From Fusobacterium necrophorum subsp. necrophorum (GTDB taxonomy: Bacteria; Fusobacteriota; Fusobacteriia; Fusobacteriales; Fusobacteriaceae), in NCBI RefSeq assembly GCF_004006635.1, contig NZ_CP034842.1, positions 1,178,001-1,242,000 on the forward strand: DNA of 64,000 nt, in the 5' to 3' direction. Positions within the stretch are counted from its first letter, which is position 1, and every line of letters starts with the position of its first letter. This document shows, piece by piece, positions 43,779-51,828 of this stretch. The position numbers and the translations under genes were made by a program. A model generated the notes under the pieces. The model ran no database searches. It was not told the origin of the DNA and saw nothing but the letters and a program-made list of their open reading frames with translations.

Positions 43779-44738
43779 ATGAATACCTTACTTTATATTC
43801 GAGAAGAAAATCTCTTGGGGAATCGTAGTCAGGAGCTGTTAAATATTGTTTCTTTCTGGAAAAAGCAACAGGGAGGAAAAATATCTGTAGCTATGTTGGG
43901 AGGGGAAAAAGCAACCATCGTGGAACAAATTCGAGAATGGCCGATAGAAAATATTTTCTTTTTTCCCACAGAAATAGAAAGTTCTTTTCCAAAGATGCTG
44001 TCTTTCTTTCAAAATATTTTGGGAAAAGAAGAAATAGATTGTATTTGTATGGGAAACGGAATTCACGAAAGGGAATTGGCTCCCTATCTTGCTGCAGCAT
44101 TTGCATGGAAGTTTATTCCCAATATTGTAGCTTTTGAGCTGAAAGAAAAAGAAATTGCTTGGAAACGTTTCCTATATGGAACGAGAGCTGTGGAAGAAAG
44201 TGTCAGCGAAAAAAAGAATATTGTGGTGACCATTTCAGGAAATATTTATAAAAAGGAAGAAAAAGAAGTTGCTTCTCATCTTAAGAGCAGTTCTGTCGAA
44301 AGCGGCGTAGACAATATTTTACCCTATCTTTTGAAAGCCAGAGAACAAAAGGAAATGCAAAAACATCCCTTGGAAACGGCTAAAATTGTCATCGGTGTCG
44401 GAAAAGGAATCAAGGGAAAGGAGAATTTTCCTATGATAGAAGAATTGGCGGATTTAATGGGAGCTACGATAGGAGTGACTCGTTCCGTTGTAGATAACGG
44501 TTGGAGACCGGAATATGAAAAAATAGGGCAAACCGGAAAAATTATTAAACCGGAACTGTATCTTGGATTTGGAATTTCAGGGGCAATGCAACATATGGCA
44601 GGGGTGCAACAGGCAAGACATATTATTATGGTAAACAACAATCCGAATGCGGAATCCTTTCGTTCTTCCGATTTTGGAATTGTAGCGGATTTATTTGAAG
44701 TCGTACCGAAGTTAATTTCCATGTTAAAAGCAAAATAA
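43779..44738 (+). CDS. etfA: Electron transfer flavoprotein, alpha subunit
   Basis: A 319-residue ETF alpha subunit. The N-terminal half is divergent. The C-terminal FAD domain is clear: IVIGVGKGIKGKENFPMIEE, GATIGVTRSVVDNGW, YEKIGQTGKIIKPELYLGFG, ISGAMQHMAG and VNNNPNAESFRSSDFGIVAD. It pairs with the preceding etfB. It lacks the N-terminal ferredoxin domain found in some anaerobe EtfA. Confidence 0.93.
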   Translation: MNTLLYIREENLLGNRSQELLNIVSFWKKQQGGKISVAMLGGEKATIVEQIREWPIENIFFFPTEIESSFPKMLSFFQNILGKEEIDCICMGNGIHERELAPYLAAAFAWKFIPNIVAFELKEKEIAWKRFLYGTRAVEESVSEKKNIVVTISGNIYKKEEKEVASHLKSSSVESGVDNILPYLLKAREQKEMQKHPLETAKIVIGVGKGIKGKENFPMIEELADLMGATIGVTRSVVDNGWRPEYEKIGQTGKIIKPELYLGFGISGAMQHMAGVQQARHIIMVNNNPNAESFRSSDFGIVADLFEVVPKLISMLKAK

Positions 44739-44742
44739 AAGA

Positions 44743-44770
44743 TTGATTTTTTACAAAAATATGCTATAAT
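44743..44770 (+). promoter_or_regulatory. Promoter of rpsT
   Basis: TTGATT (44743-44748), a 16-nt spacer and TATAAT (44765-44770) lie just after etfA. Confidence 0.8.
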
Positions 44771-44776
44771 AACTTT

Positions 44777-44872
44777 GGTCCATTGTACAAGATAAGGTGT
44801 CTCTTTTGTAGCTTAATCCTAAGAGATTATGTTATCTTTGAATATTTATTTATAAATTTGGAGGTTTTTCAA
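44777..44872 (+). promoter_or_regulatory. Structured 5' leader of rpsT
   Basis: About 95 nt of untranslated leader. It can fold into nested pairings: AGATAA (44790-44795) with TTATCT (44832-44837), and inside it TCTCTT (44800-44805) with AAGAGA (44821-44826). The ribosome site GGAGG follows before the ATG. It may be an S20 autoregulatory site, by analogy with other ribosomal protein leaders. Confidence 0.45.
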
Positions 44873-45133
44873 ATGGCAAATTCAAAGTCGGCTAAAAAGA
44901 GAGTAGCAGTAGCGGAAAGAAATCGACAAAGAAATCAAGCGGTGAAAAGTAGAGTGAAAACTATGAATAAAAAAGTAGTTGTAGCGGTACAAGAACAAGA
45001 CGTGGAAACAGCAAAGAATGCTTTATCCGTAGCCTATAAAGAGCTTGACAAGGCTGTAAGCAAAGGAATTATAAAAAAGAATACAGCTTCTCGAAAGAAA
45101 GCAAGATTAGCTGCTAAAGTAAATGCACTTTAA
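44873..45133 (+). CDS. rpsT: Ribosomal protein S20
   Basis: An 86-residue basic protein of the small ribosomal subunit. It begins MANSKSAKKRVAVAERNRQR and contains VKSRVKTMNKK and KGIIKKNTASRKKARLAAKV, the S20 pattern, at normal length. The start at 44873 is set by GGAGG and the conserved N-terminus; the frame is open upstream but that is leader. It is monocistronic, between its own promoter and a terminator. Confidence 0.97.
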   Translation: MANSKSAKKRVAVAERNRQRNQAVKSRVKTMNKKVVVAVQEQDVETAKNALSVAYKELDKAVSKGIIKKNTASRKKARLAAKVNAL

Positions 45134-45147
45134 TAAGGTAGTACAGG

Positions 45148-45172
45148 GGTCATCCGGAGGATGACCTTTTTT
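45148..45172 (+). terminator. Terminator of rpsT
   Basis: A perfect 8-bp stem (GGTCATCC with GGATGACC, loop GGA) followed by TTTTTT, 14 nt after the rpsT stop. Confidence 0.95.
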
Positions 45173-45340
45173 CTTTCGATTTTATATTCTAGACTTGGTA
45201 ACAATATACAAAATACTATTTCTAAAGGAAACATTGTATTATATTGTACGAATTGCGTTAGAACACTTGCGGCTTCCGCTGTGAAAGTTTCCAAATATTG
45301 GGATATATGTATGAGAAAAGATGAGAAAGGAGAAAATGTC

Positions 45341-45916
45341 ATGTTAGAAAAACTAAAACAAAATAGAAGTCACAGAAGTTTCGAACAAATGGAAATTCCA
45401 AAGGAAGATTTGGAAAAAATACTCACAGCCGTAACTTACAGTGCCTCCGCAAGAAACGCTCAGGAGACTCGTTTTATGTATACAAATTCTGAGGAGCAAT
45501 GTAGAAGAATTTTTAAGGAAACGAAATGGGCGGGAGCTATTTCTTGGAATCCACAGGAGAATGAAGCACCAACAGCCTATATTTTACTATGTCATCCTTC
45601 TGAAAAACCGAATGTAATGAATTTTGTAGATATGGGGATTGCCCTACAAAGTATGACATTGCTTGCTCAGGATTTGGGTTATGGCTGCTGTATTTTAGGA
45701 GCCTATAATAAAAAGGAAGTCGAAAAAATCTTCGGACTTCCTAAAGGATATTTTTCTTTTCTCTTGTTGGCAATCGGGAAGGCGAAAGATACGGTGAGCT
45801 TGGTAAGCACACGGGATTTATCGCTAAAATATCAACGAGAGGAAGACAATCATCATACTGTGTTCAAACTGCCTGTAGAAGATTTAATTCTTACCAGTAT
45901 TGATGAAAATAATTAA
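45341..45916 (+). CDS. Nitroreductase-family flavoprotein
   Basis: A 191-residue FMN-dependent nitroreductase-like protein. It has the N-terminal RSHRSFEQMEIPKEDLEKIL, the FMN-contacting YSASARNAQETRF, and the C-terminal half with ALQSMTLLAQDLGYGCCILG and IGKAKDTV. The physiological substrate is unknown. The start at 45341 is chosen for AAAGGAG nine nt upstream; the frame is open back to the rpsT terminator but has no site. It converges on the acetyltransferase gene and their 3' ends overlap by 26 nt. Confidence 0.85.
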   Translation: MLEKLKQNRSHRSFEQMEIPKEDLEKILTAVTYSASARNAQETRFMYTNSEEQCRRIFKETKWAGAISWNPQENEAPTAYILLCHPSEKPNVMNFVDMGIALQSMTLLAQDLGYGCCILGAYNKKEVEKIFGLPKGYFSFLLLAIGKAKDTVSLVSTRDLSLKYQREEDNHHTVFKLPVEDLILTSIDENN

Positions 45917-47036
45917 ATTTTTTATGGAATATTTTCTTTAATTCTTCCAAATGTTCCACGGAGTGTAATTTGATTTTTCCCAAACGGAGTAAGTCTTGAA
46001 TATCAAAGAAACCGAGAAGCAAAGGAACAAGCTCTCGAACTCCGATTTGAAAATCATAGTCTTCTACTTGATTTTGTGTAAAAGAAATATCGGAACTTAA
46101 AGTATAATAGCCGGTATTTTCAAATAAGACAGGATCTTCAACGAAAATAGTAATTTCCGGTGCGGAGATTTGATATTTCTGTAAAAATTTTTTGACATTT
46201 AAAATTCTTCCCATTACATAAGGGGAGAATTTTTTTTCCACCTTACATTGGTTTTCCAGAAAAAATTCCAAATGAGAATTTTCTGGACTGCTGATGTGAA
46301 TTTGCGAATAGTACTCTTGAAAGCTTTTTAAAAAATAAAACATCGCAGAATACGCTTCATGGTTTGTTCCCAACAATTCTCGAATGCGAATATCATTCTC
46401 TTCCATATGCATCATAAGATAGGCGGCAGGTCTTGTATTTTGATAGAAGAGATAGATCCTTCCCTGAGATAGTTCCGTTTCCTCCAGTAAATTTTCAAAA
46501 GAATCAAAATCCCTTACTTCATGAAAGCTATAGGGAAGCATGGCAATCGAATAAATTTTCTTCCAATCCTCCCAATATTCTTTTAGATTTTCCCTCGTCA
46601 GTTCCACAATTTTTATGGAAGAATCTTTTGGAAAAGAAGTCAGCAGAGAAATATCAAAAGTATATTCTTCCATTCCGGAAAAATATTCAAAACCGAAGCC
46701 ACGATATATCATGGGGTTGATAGGAAGTAAAAAACAGAAATCATCTCCTTGCTTCCGAAGTTGCAACATCTCTTCAAAAAGCAGTTTTGTCATATGTCCC
46801 TGTCCTCGATGTTCCGGTAAGGTAGCCACTCCCACTAAATAGGGGTATGAAGAAACGCTGTCCCGTATTTTGACAGAATAGGGATTGGCATGTAGGGAAG
46901 ATAGGATACTTCCCTCTTTCTCTCGGTATTTCCATTGTGCTTCTTGAAAATGTTTTGTAAAATAGAAGTTGACTTCTTCTTTCGTATCCTGAAAACAAGT
47001 TTTCCAAATTTTTCTCGCTTTTTCTTCTTTATTCAT
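45891..47036 (-). CDS. Eis-like GNAT N-acetyltransferase
   Basis: A 381-residue acetyltransferase of the Eis/YkwB layout: an N-terminal GNAT domain with the acetyl-CoA loop VATLPEHRGQGHMTKLLFEEM (split across residues 67-87), an FGFEYF turn, a second GNAT-like domain and a C-terminal SCP2-like domain (YYTLSSDISF, LVPLLLGFFD). Eis proteins acetylate amines such as aminoglycosides or protein lysines, but the substrate here is not evident. The start has AGAGGAAAAGGA. It is third in the pepA - small peptide - acetyltransferase operon. Confidence 0.82.
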   Translation of the reverse strand: MNKEEKARKIWKTCFQDTKEEVNFYFTKHFQEAQWKYREKEGSILSSLHANPYSVKIRDSVSSYPYLVGVATLPEHRGQGHMTKLLFEEMLQLRKQGDDFCFLLPINPMIYRGFGFEYFSGMEEYTFDISLLTSFPKDSSIKIVELTRENLKEYWEDWKKIYSIAMLPYSFHEVRDFDSFENLLEETELSQGRIYLFYQNTRPAAYLMMHMEENDIRIRELLGTNHEAYSAMFYFLKSFQEYYSQIHISSPENSHLEFFLENQCKVEKKFSPYVMGRILNVKKFLQKYQISAPEITIFVEDPVLFENTGYYTLSSDISFTQNQVEDYDFQIGVRELVPLLLGFFDIQDLLRLGKIKLHSVEHLEELKKIFHKKFNYFHQYW

Positions 47037-47053
47037 TCCTTTTCCTCTGTGTC

Positions 47054-47134
47054 TTATAAACTAATCATAAACAGTTTGCAAACGGCTATCATGGTAATCA
47101 TCAATAATAATTCAACAGCATAATCTTCAAACAT
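47054..47134 (-). CDS. 26-residue hydrophobic peptide
   Basis: A tiny frame starts at ATG 47134, one base after the pepA stop, and ends at TAA 47056-47054. It has AAGGAG 7 nt upstream, formed by the last pepA codons. The product is two acidic residues near the N-terminus followed by a single hydrophobic span (VELLLMITMIAVCKLFMISL), typical of a small membrane peptide. It sits in a 99-bp gap between two co-oriented genes. Expression is not shown; the ribosome site and coupling support it. Confidence 0.5.
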   Translation of the reverse strand: MFEDYAVELLLMITMIAVCKLFMISL

Positions 47135-47135
47135 A

Positions 47136-48569
47136 CTAGAGCTCCTTATTTTTTAAATAGCTATATACAGAACGAACTAATTGCCCGGTGGCTCCTTTTT
47201 TATAATAGGAATCTCCATCTTCTGAAAAACAGGTTCCCGCTACATCTAAATGTAGCCAAGGAGTATTTTCCACAAATTCTTCCAGGAATGTAGCGGCAAA
47301 ACTTGCTCCGGCAATTCTTGGACCGGAATTTTTAATATCCGCAACAGAAGATGTTAAAGCTTTTTTCTGATGTGTAAATAACGGCATTTGCCAGAATTCT
47401 TCTCTCCAAGCTTCGCTTGCTTTTACCAAGTCTTGATATAGAGACGGTGTATTGGTAATCACTCCACAGGCTTCCGAACCGAGAGCCATGTACATCGCCC
47501 CGGTCAGAGTCGCAATGTCAATCAATTCCGTTGCTTTTTCCACACGAAGACTATAAGTAAGAGCATCCGCCAAAGTTAATCTTCCTTCCGCATCGGTATT
47601 GGTTACTTCAATGGTTTTTCCGTTCAGGCTGCCAATGACATCTCCAGGACGGTAGGAATTCGGTCCGATTGCATTTTCGCAGGCGGCAATAACACCCACG
47701 ACATTATGTTTTATTTTGTTTTCCGCCACAGCCGATAAAATTCCTATGACAGTCGCAGCTCCGCTCATATCATCCTTCATATTCAACATACCGGAAGTCG
47801 GCTTTAAAGACAAGCCTCCGGTATCATAGCAAACTCCTTTTCCAATCAGAGCCGTCATTTCTTTTGAGTTTGGATTTCCTCGATATCTCATCACAATGAC
47901 CTTCGGTCTGTTGACAGCCGCTCTTCCTACGGCTAAAAATGCCTTCATTCCTAAAGAATCCGCCTTGTGTTCATCTAGAATTTCAATTTCAAATCCATAT
48001 TTTTCAGAGCAGATTTGTGCCTCCATGGAAAGTCTTTCCGGAGTCATATAGGCGGCAGGTTCATTGATTAGATTTCTTACCAGAGAAGAAATTTTGGAAA
48101 GGCTTGCACTTTCTTTTGGAAAATCCACCGGATGAGGACAATAGAAATCAAGATATAGAAATTTATCTTTTTTCTTGGATTTATATTTATCAAAGTCATA
48201 GTTGATATGTTCCGCCATTTCTGCAAAAACGTCAAGATCCATGAGAGAGGAGTCTTCTACTGAAAGTAAGAAATGTCCGGTTTCTTCTTTCAAAGCGGAA
48301 TACAAACTTTCCCGAAGGATATCCTTTCGAAGTTGTTCTTTTTTTCCAAGACCTACAAAAATAGTAGTGCATAGCAGCTCTCCTTCCAAAAAAGAAACTT
48401 CACAGACCTCTCCTTCTTTTGCAGTAAATTTTTTCTTTTGAAATATTTTATGAATCAACTCTTGATTTTGAGTAGAAATACATGGGCAAATAGAAATTTC
48501 ATTTTCTGTCAGTAGAGATACCGTTTTGTCATACGTTTTCTGTATCTCGGAAATAATTTGAAAATACAT
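47136..48569 (-). CDS. pepA: Leucyl aminopeptidase (M17)
   Basis: A 477-residue cytosolic aminopeptidase with two metal ions. The metal site is seen in GKGVCYDTGGLSLKP, KDDMSGAA and NTDAEGRLTLADAL, the M17 signature. The N-terminal macro-like domain is less conserved, as usual. Length is normal. Its minus-strand promoter lies at 48607-48634. The stop codon region doubles as the ribosome site for the small peptide gene downstream. Confidence 0.95.
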   Translation of the reverse strand: MYFQIISEIQKTYDKTVSLLTENEISICPCISTQNQELIHKIFQKKKFTAKEGEVCEVSFLEGELLCTTIFVGLGKKEQLRKDILRESLYSALKEETGHFLLSVEDSSLMDLDVFAEMAEHINYDFDKYKSKKKDKFLYLDFYCPHPVDFPKESASLSKISSLVRNLINEPAAYMTPERLSMEAQICSEKYGFEIEILDEHKADSLGMKAFLAVGRAAVNRPKVIVMRYRGNPNSKEMTALIGKGVCYDTGGLSLKPTSGMLNMKDDMSGAATVIGILSAVAENKIKHNVVGVIAACENAIGPNSYRPGDVIGSLNGKTIEVTNTDAEGRLTLADALTYSLRVEKATELIDIATLTGAMYMALGSEACGVITNTPSLYQDLVKASEAWREEFWQMPLFTHQKKALTSSVADIKNSGPRIAGASFAATFLEEFVENTPWLHLDVAGTCFSEDGDSYYKKGATGQLVRSVYSYLKNKEL

Positions 48570-48606
48570 ACTATCCTTCCTCCTTAAAGCTAAAAGTCTT
48601 TTCCTT

Positions 48607-48634
48607 ATTATATCATATTATTTCTTTCCTAGAA
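48607..48634 (-). promoter_or_regulatory. Promoter of the pepA operon
   Basis: On the minus strand TTCTAG (48634-48629), a 16-nt spacer and TATAAT (48612-48607). The -10 is perfect and the -35 is weak. Confidence 0.55.
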
Positions 48635-48660
48635 CGTAAAATTCAAAAAAAGAAAATATT

Positions 48661-48691
48661 CATAGAAATGAATGACTTTCTATGGTACACT
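48661..48691 (+). promoter_or_regulatory. Dyad operator overlapping the promoter of the MORN-repeat gene
   Basis: A perfect 8-bp inverted repeat, CATAGAAA (48661-48668) and TTTCTATG (48677-48684), spans the region from -35 to just before a -10 TACACT (48686-48691). Its position suggests a repressor site. The start of the gene is 46 nt downstream. Confidence 0.5.
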
Positions 48692-48736
48692 AGGAGCGAT
48701 ATGAAATAAAAATCTTAGAATAGGAGATTAAGAAGT

Positions 48737-49198
48737 ATGAAAAAAATAGTAGTTTTTTTAAGTTTTTTAATATTTTCTTGGCTGGGAGAAGCAAGTACCG
48801 GAGTGGAGTATACACAGTTAGAGGAAAAAGACGGAACGGTATACTATCGAGGAGAAAAATACACAGGAAAGGTGAGCAGAGGAAAGGATCGTTACTACTA
48901 TGAAAATGGCAAGGCAAATGGAACTTGGTTATGGTTTTATCCCAACGGAAATTTAAAAACCATTGAAACATGGAAAGAGGGAAAACTGCAAGGAAAGTAC
49001 ATCTTATATTTGGAGAATGGAAATCCTGTTATGAAAACCTCCTATTGGAAGGGAAAGGATATGGGAGAATATTTACTTTATTATCCGAATGGAATGTTAC
49101 GAGTGAAAGGAAGATATGAGTATGGAAAGCCGATAGGTGTTTGGGAATATTACACAGAAACGGGGAAATTAAAAGCAAAGGGAAAAGAAGTTTTGTAA
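48737..49198 (+). CDS. Exported MORN-repeat protein (YwqK-like)
   Basis: A 153-residue protein with a signal peptide (about 1-20). At least four MORN_2 repeats follow: GTWLWFYPNGNLKTIETWKE, GKYILYLENGNPVMKTSYWK, GEYLLYYPNGMLRVKGRYEY and GVWEYYTETGKLKAKGK. Such proteins are common in fusobacteria and are often annotated as YwqK-family antitoxins, but no toxin gene is adjacent, so that label should not be taken over. It probably acts in the periplasm or at the cell surface. Confidence 0.8.
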   Translation: MKKIVVFLSFLIFSWLGEASTGVEYTQLEEKDGTVYYRGEKYTGKVSRGKDRYYYENGKANGTWLWFYPNGNLKTIETWKEGKLQGKYILYLENGNPVMKTSYWKGKDMGEYLLYYPNGMLRVKGRYEYGKPIGVWEYYTETGKLKAKGKEVL

Positions 49199-49220
49199 AA
49201 AATGAAAAGTATGCTATAAT
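49193..49220 (+). promoter_or_regulatory. Promoter of the DEAD-box helicase operon
   Basis: TTGTAA (49193-49198), a 16-nt spacer and TATAAT (49215-49220). The -35 hexamer contains the TAA stop of the MORN gene. Confidence 0.75.
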
Positions 49221-49263
49221 AATACGTTATTGAAAGATAAAATAAAGAAAAAGGACGTGAAGA

Positions 49264-50850
49264 ATGGAAAAAAAAGAAGTATTGAAGGAGTTTAGAGACT
49301 TAGGTATTGGAGAAAAATTATTAAAAGCATTATCTAAGAAAGGATATGAAACTCCAACTCCAATTCAAAGTTTAACAATTCCGGCGTTGTTAACAGGAGA
49401 AAAGGATATTATTGGACAGGCACAAACAGGAACAGGAAAGACGGCAGCTTTTGCTCTTCCTATTTTAGAGAATATAGAACATCAGGATAAAATTCAAGGG
49501 ATCGTATTGACTCCCACGAGAGAATTGGCCTTACAAGTGGCGGAGGAAATGAATAGTCTGGGAAGTTCCAAAAAAATTAAGATTATTCCGGTCTACGGGG
49601 GACAATCCATTGATATTCAAAGAAAGTTGCTTCGAACAGGAGCGGATATTATTGTAGGAACTCCCGGAAGAGTGATTGATTTTATTGAGAGAAAGTTTTT
49701 GAGACTACAAGATTTGAAATATTTCATACTGGACGAAGCGGATGAAATGTTGAATATGGGATTTTTGGAAGAGGTGGAAAAAATTCTGGAAGCCACCAAT
49801 GAGGATAAGAGAATGTTATTTTTCTCTGCGACCATGCCGAATGAAATTTTAAAAGTAGCGAAAAAACATATGAAAGACTATGAGATTTTAGCAGTAAAGG
49901 CGAGAGAGTTAACGACAGATTTAACGGATCAAATTTATTTCGAAGTCAATGAACGAGATAAGTTTGAAGCTCTTTGCAGAATTATCGACTTGGCAGAGGA
50001 TTTTTACGGAATTGTTTTCTGTCGAACCAAAACGGATGTCAATGAAGTGGTAGGAAGATTAAATGACAGAGGATACGATGCCGAAGGACTGCATGGAGAT
50101 ATTGGACAAAATTACCGAGAAGTGACATTGAAACGATTTAAAGCCAGAAAAATTAACATTTTAGTGGCAACTGATGTGGCGGCTCGGGGAATTGACGTCA
50201 ATGATTTGAGTCATGTTATCAACTATGCCATTCCACAGGAAGCTGAAAGTTATGTCCACCGAATCGGAAGAACCGGAAGAGCCGGAAAAGAGGGAACCGC
50301 CATTACTTTCATTACTCCACAGGAATATAGAAGATTGTTGCAAATTCAAAGAATTGTGAAAACAGAAATTCGAAAGGAACAAGTTCCGGAAGTGAAAGAT
50401 GTCATTCAAGCAAAAAAATTTCAAATTCAAAAGGATATTGATGAAATTTTGTTGGAGGGGGAATACGACAAATTTAAAAAACTGGCTCAAGATTTATTGA
50501 AGAAAGAGGAGGCGGAAAACATTGTGGCCTCTCTATTAAAACTTGCTTATGAAGATGTTTTGGATGAAAGCAACTACAATGAAATTTCTTCCACAAAAAC
50601 AGTAGGAAGCGGAAAGGCAAGACTTTTTGTAGCATTGGGTAGAAAAGACGGAATGACGGCGAAAAAATTAGTGGAAAAAGTGATGAAGGTGGCAAAGGTA
50701 CAGGATAAAAAAATTCGAAATGTCGAAGTGTACGAAGCCTTTTCTTTCATTACCGTACCTTTTAAAGAAGCGGAAATTATTATCGAAAGCTTTAAAGCCA
50801 GACAAAAAGGAAAGAAACCATTGATAGAAAAAGCAAAATCACAAAAATAA
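49264..50850 (+). CDS. DEAD-box ATP-dependent RNA helicase
   Basis: A 528-residue RNA helicase of the DeaD/CshA/DbpA type, for ribosome assembly or RNA decay. It carries the Q motif TPTPIQSLTIP, motif I AQTGTGKT, PTRELALQ, motif II LDEADEMLNMGF, motif III SAT, and motifs V-VI ATDVAARGID and HRIGRTGRAG. The C-terminal 75 residues (ARLFVALGRKDGMTAKKLVE, SFITVPFKEAEIIIESFK) form a DbpA-type RRM fold that binds RNA. It heads a run of genes through ftsH. Confidence 0.93.
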   Translation: MEKKEVLKEFRDLGIGEKLLKALSKKGYETPTPIQSLTIPALLTGEKDIIGQAQTGTGKTAAFALPILENIEHQDKIQGIVLTPTRELALQVAEEMNSLGSSKKIKIIPVYGGQSIDIQRKLLRTGADIIVGTPGRVIDFIERKFLRLQDLKYFILDEADEMLNMGFLEEVEKILEATNEDKRMLFFSATMPNEILKVAKKHMKDYEILAVKARELTTDLTDQIYFEVNERDKFEALCRIIDLAEDFYGIVFCRTKTDVNEVVGRLNDRGYDAEGLHGDIGQNYREVTLKRFKARKINILVATDVAARGIDVNDLSHVINYAIPQEAESYVHRIGRTGRAGKEGTAITFITPQEYRRLLQIQRIVKTEIRKEQVPEVKDVIQAKKFQIQKDIDEILLEGEYDKFKKLAQDLLKKEEAENIVASLLKLAYEDVLDESNYNEISSTKTVGSGKARLFVALGRKDGMTAKKLVEKVMKVAKVQDKKIRNVEVYEAFSFITVPFKEAEIIIESFKARQKGKKPLIEKAKSQK

Positions 50851-50867
50851 AAAGAAAGGAGATGTCA

Positions 50868-51812
50868 ATGAAAAAAGCAATTTATCTTACTTTCTTCATT
50901 TTCATCATAGGAATTCTTGCTTATGGATACCAACAAGTATACAGAAAACAAGAGTATTACATTTCTTTGAATTTTGAATATGGAAAAAATATTCGAGAAG
51001 AATTGTCTAAAATCAATACAAAGGGAAATAAACTATTTTGGCTTTATTTACGATATTTTCATCAGGGCGGAAAGGACATCAAAGCAGGATATTATGAATT
51101 TCAAGGAAAATATTCTTGGGCGGAGTTGATTTCTATGTTGGAAGAAGGAAGGGGAAAATTTCAAAAAATAACCATTATTGAGGGAAGTACCATTTCACAA
51201 ATTTTTGATTTATTAGAAAAGAAGGGGATTGGGAAGAAAGAGACCTATTTTGAAGAGTTGCAATCCACAGCCTTTCCTTATCCGACTCCGGAAGGAAATT
51301 GGGAGGGATATTTTTATCCGGAAACCTATAATATACCCGGAAATTATACCGAGAAGGAAGTCATTCAGCTCTTTTTACAGGAGTTTTTAAAACGTTTTCC
51401 GCCGGAAGACTATGCGGATAAAGAAAAATTTTATCAAAAATTGATTTTGGCATCTTTATTGGAAAAGGAGGCAAAACTCGAAGAAGAGAAAGCAATCATT
51501 GCCTCTGTGATTGAAAATCGTTTGCAAAAAGGGATGAGATTGGAAATCGATTCCACGGTAAATTATCTGTATGACTATCAAAAAAAGAAGATTTACTATA
51601 AGGATTTGAAAGCGGATTCTCCATACAATACCTATCGAAATGCAGGCTTACCGCCGGGACCTATCTGCAGTCCGACAGTAAGTTCCGTCCATGCGGCCTA
51701 CCATCCTGCCCAAACGGAGTACTATTTTTTTGTCACCAAAGGAGAAGGAGCTCATCACTTTACCAAGACATATCGAGAGCATATAGACTTTCAAAAAAAG
51801 CAGCAGAAATAA
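50868..51812 (+). CDS. mltG: Endolytic murein transglycosylase MltG
   Basis: A 314-residue YceG/MltG protein with one N-terminal span (about 5-22). It cuts nascent peptidoglycan strands in the periplasm. The catalytic Glu is in ILASLLEKEAKLEEEKAIIA, followed by SVIENRLQKGMRLEIDSTVNY and GLPPGPICSPT. A LysM-like domain precedes it (about 28-100). The start at 50868 leaves AAAGGAG at normal distance; the ATG two codons earlier would overlap it. Confidence 0.93.
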   Translation: MKKAIYLTFFIFIIGILAYGYQQVYRKQEYYISLNFEYGKNIREELSKINTKGNKLFWLYLRYFHQGGKDIKAGYYEFQGKYSWAELISMLEEGRGKFQKITIIEGSTISQIFDLLEKKGIGKKETYFEELQSTAFPYPTPEGNWEGYFYPETYNIPGNYTEKEVIQLFLQEFLKRFPPEDYADKEKFYQKLILASLLEKEAKLEEEKAIIASVIENRLQKGMRLEIDSTVNYLYDYQKKKIYYKDLKADSPYNTYRNAGLPPGPICSPTVSSVHAAYHPAQTEYYFFVTKGEGAHHFTKTYREHIDFQKKQQK

Positions 51813-51828
51813 AGAGAGGGATGGCTGT

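Noticed and set aside
48737-49198. MORN-repeat gene as an antitoxin of a toxin-antitoxin pair
   Set aside because: The YwqK-type label is common for such repeats, but no toxin-like partner is adjacent and the protein has a signal peptide.
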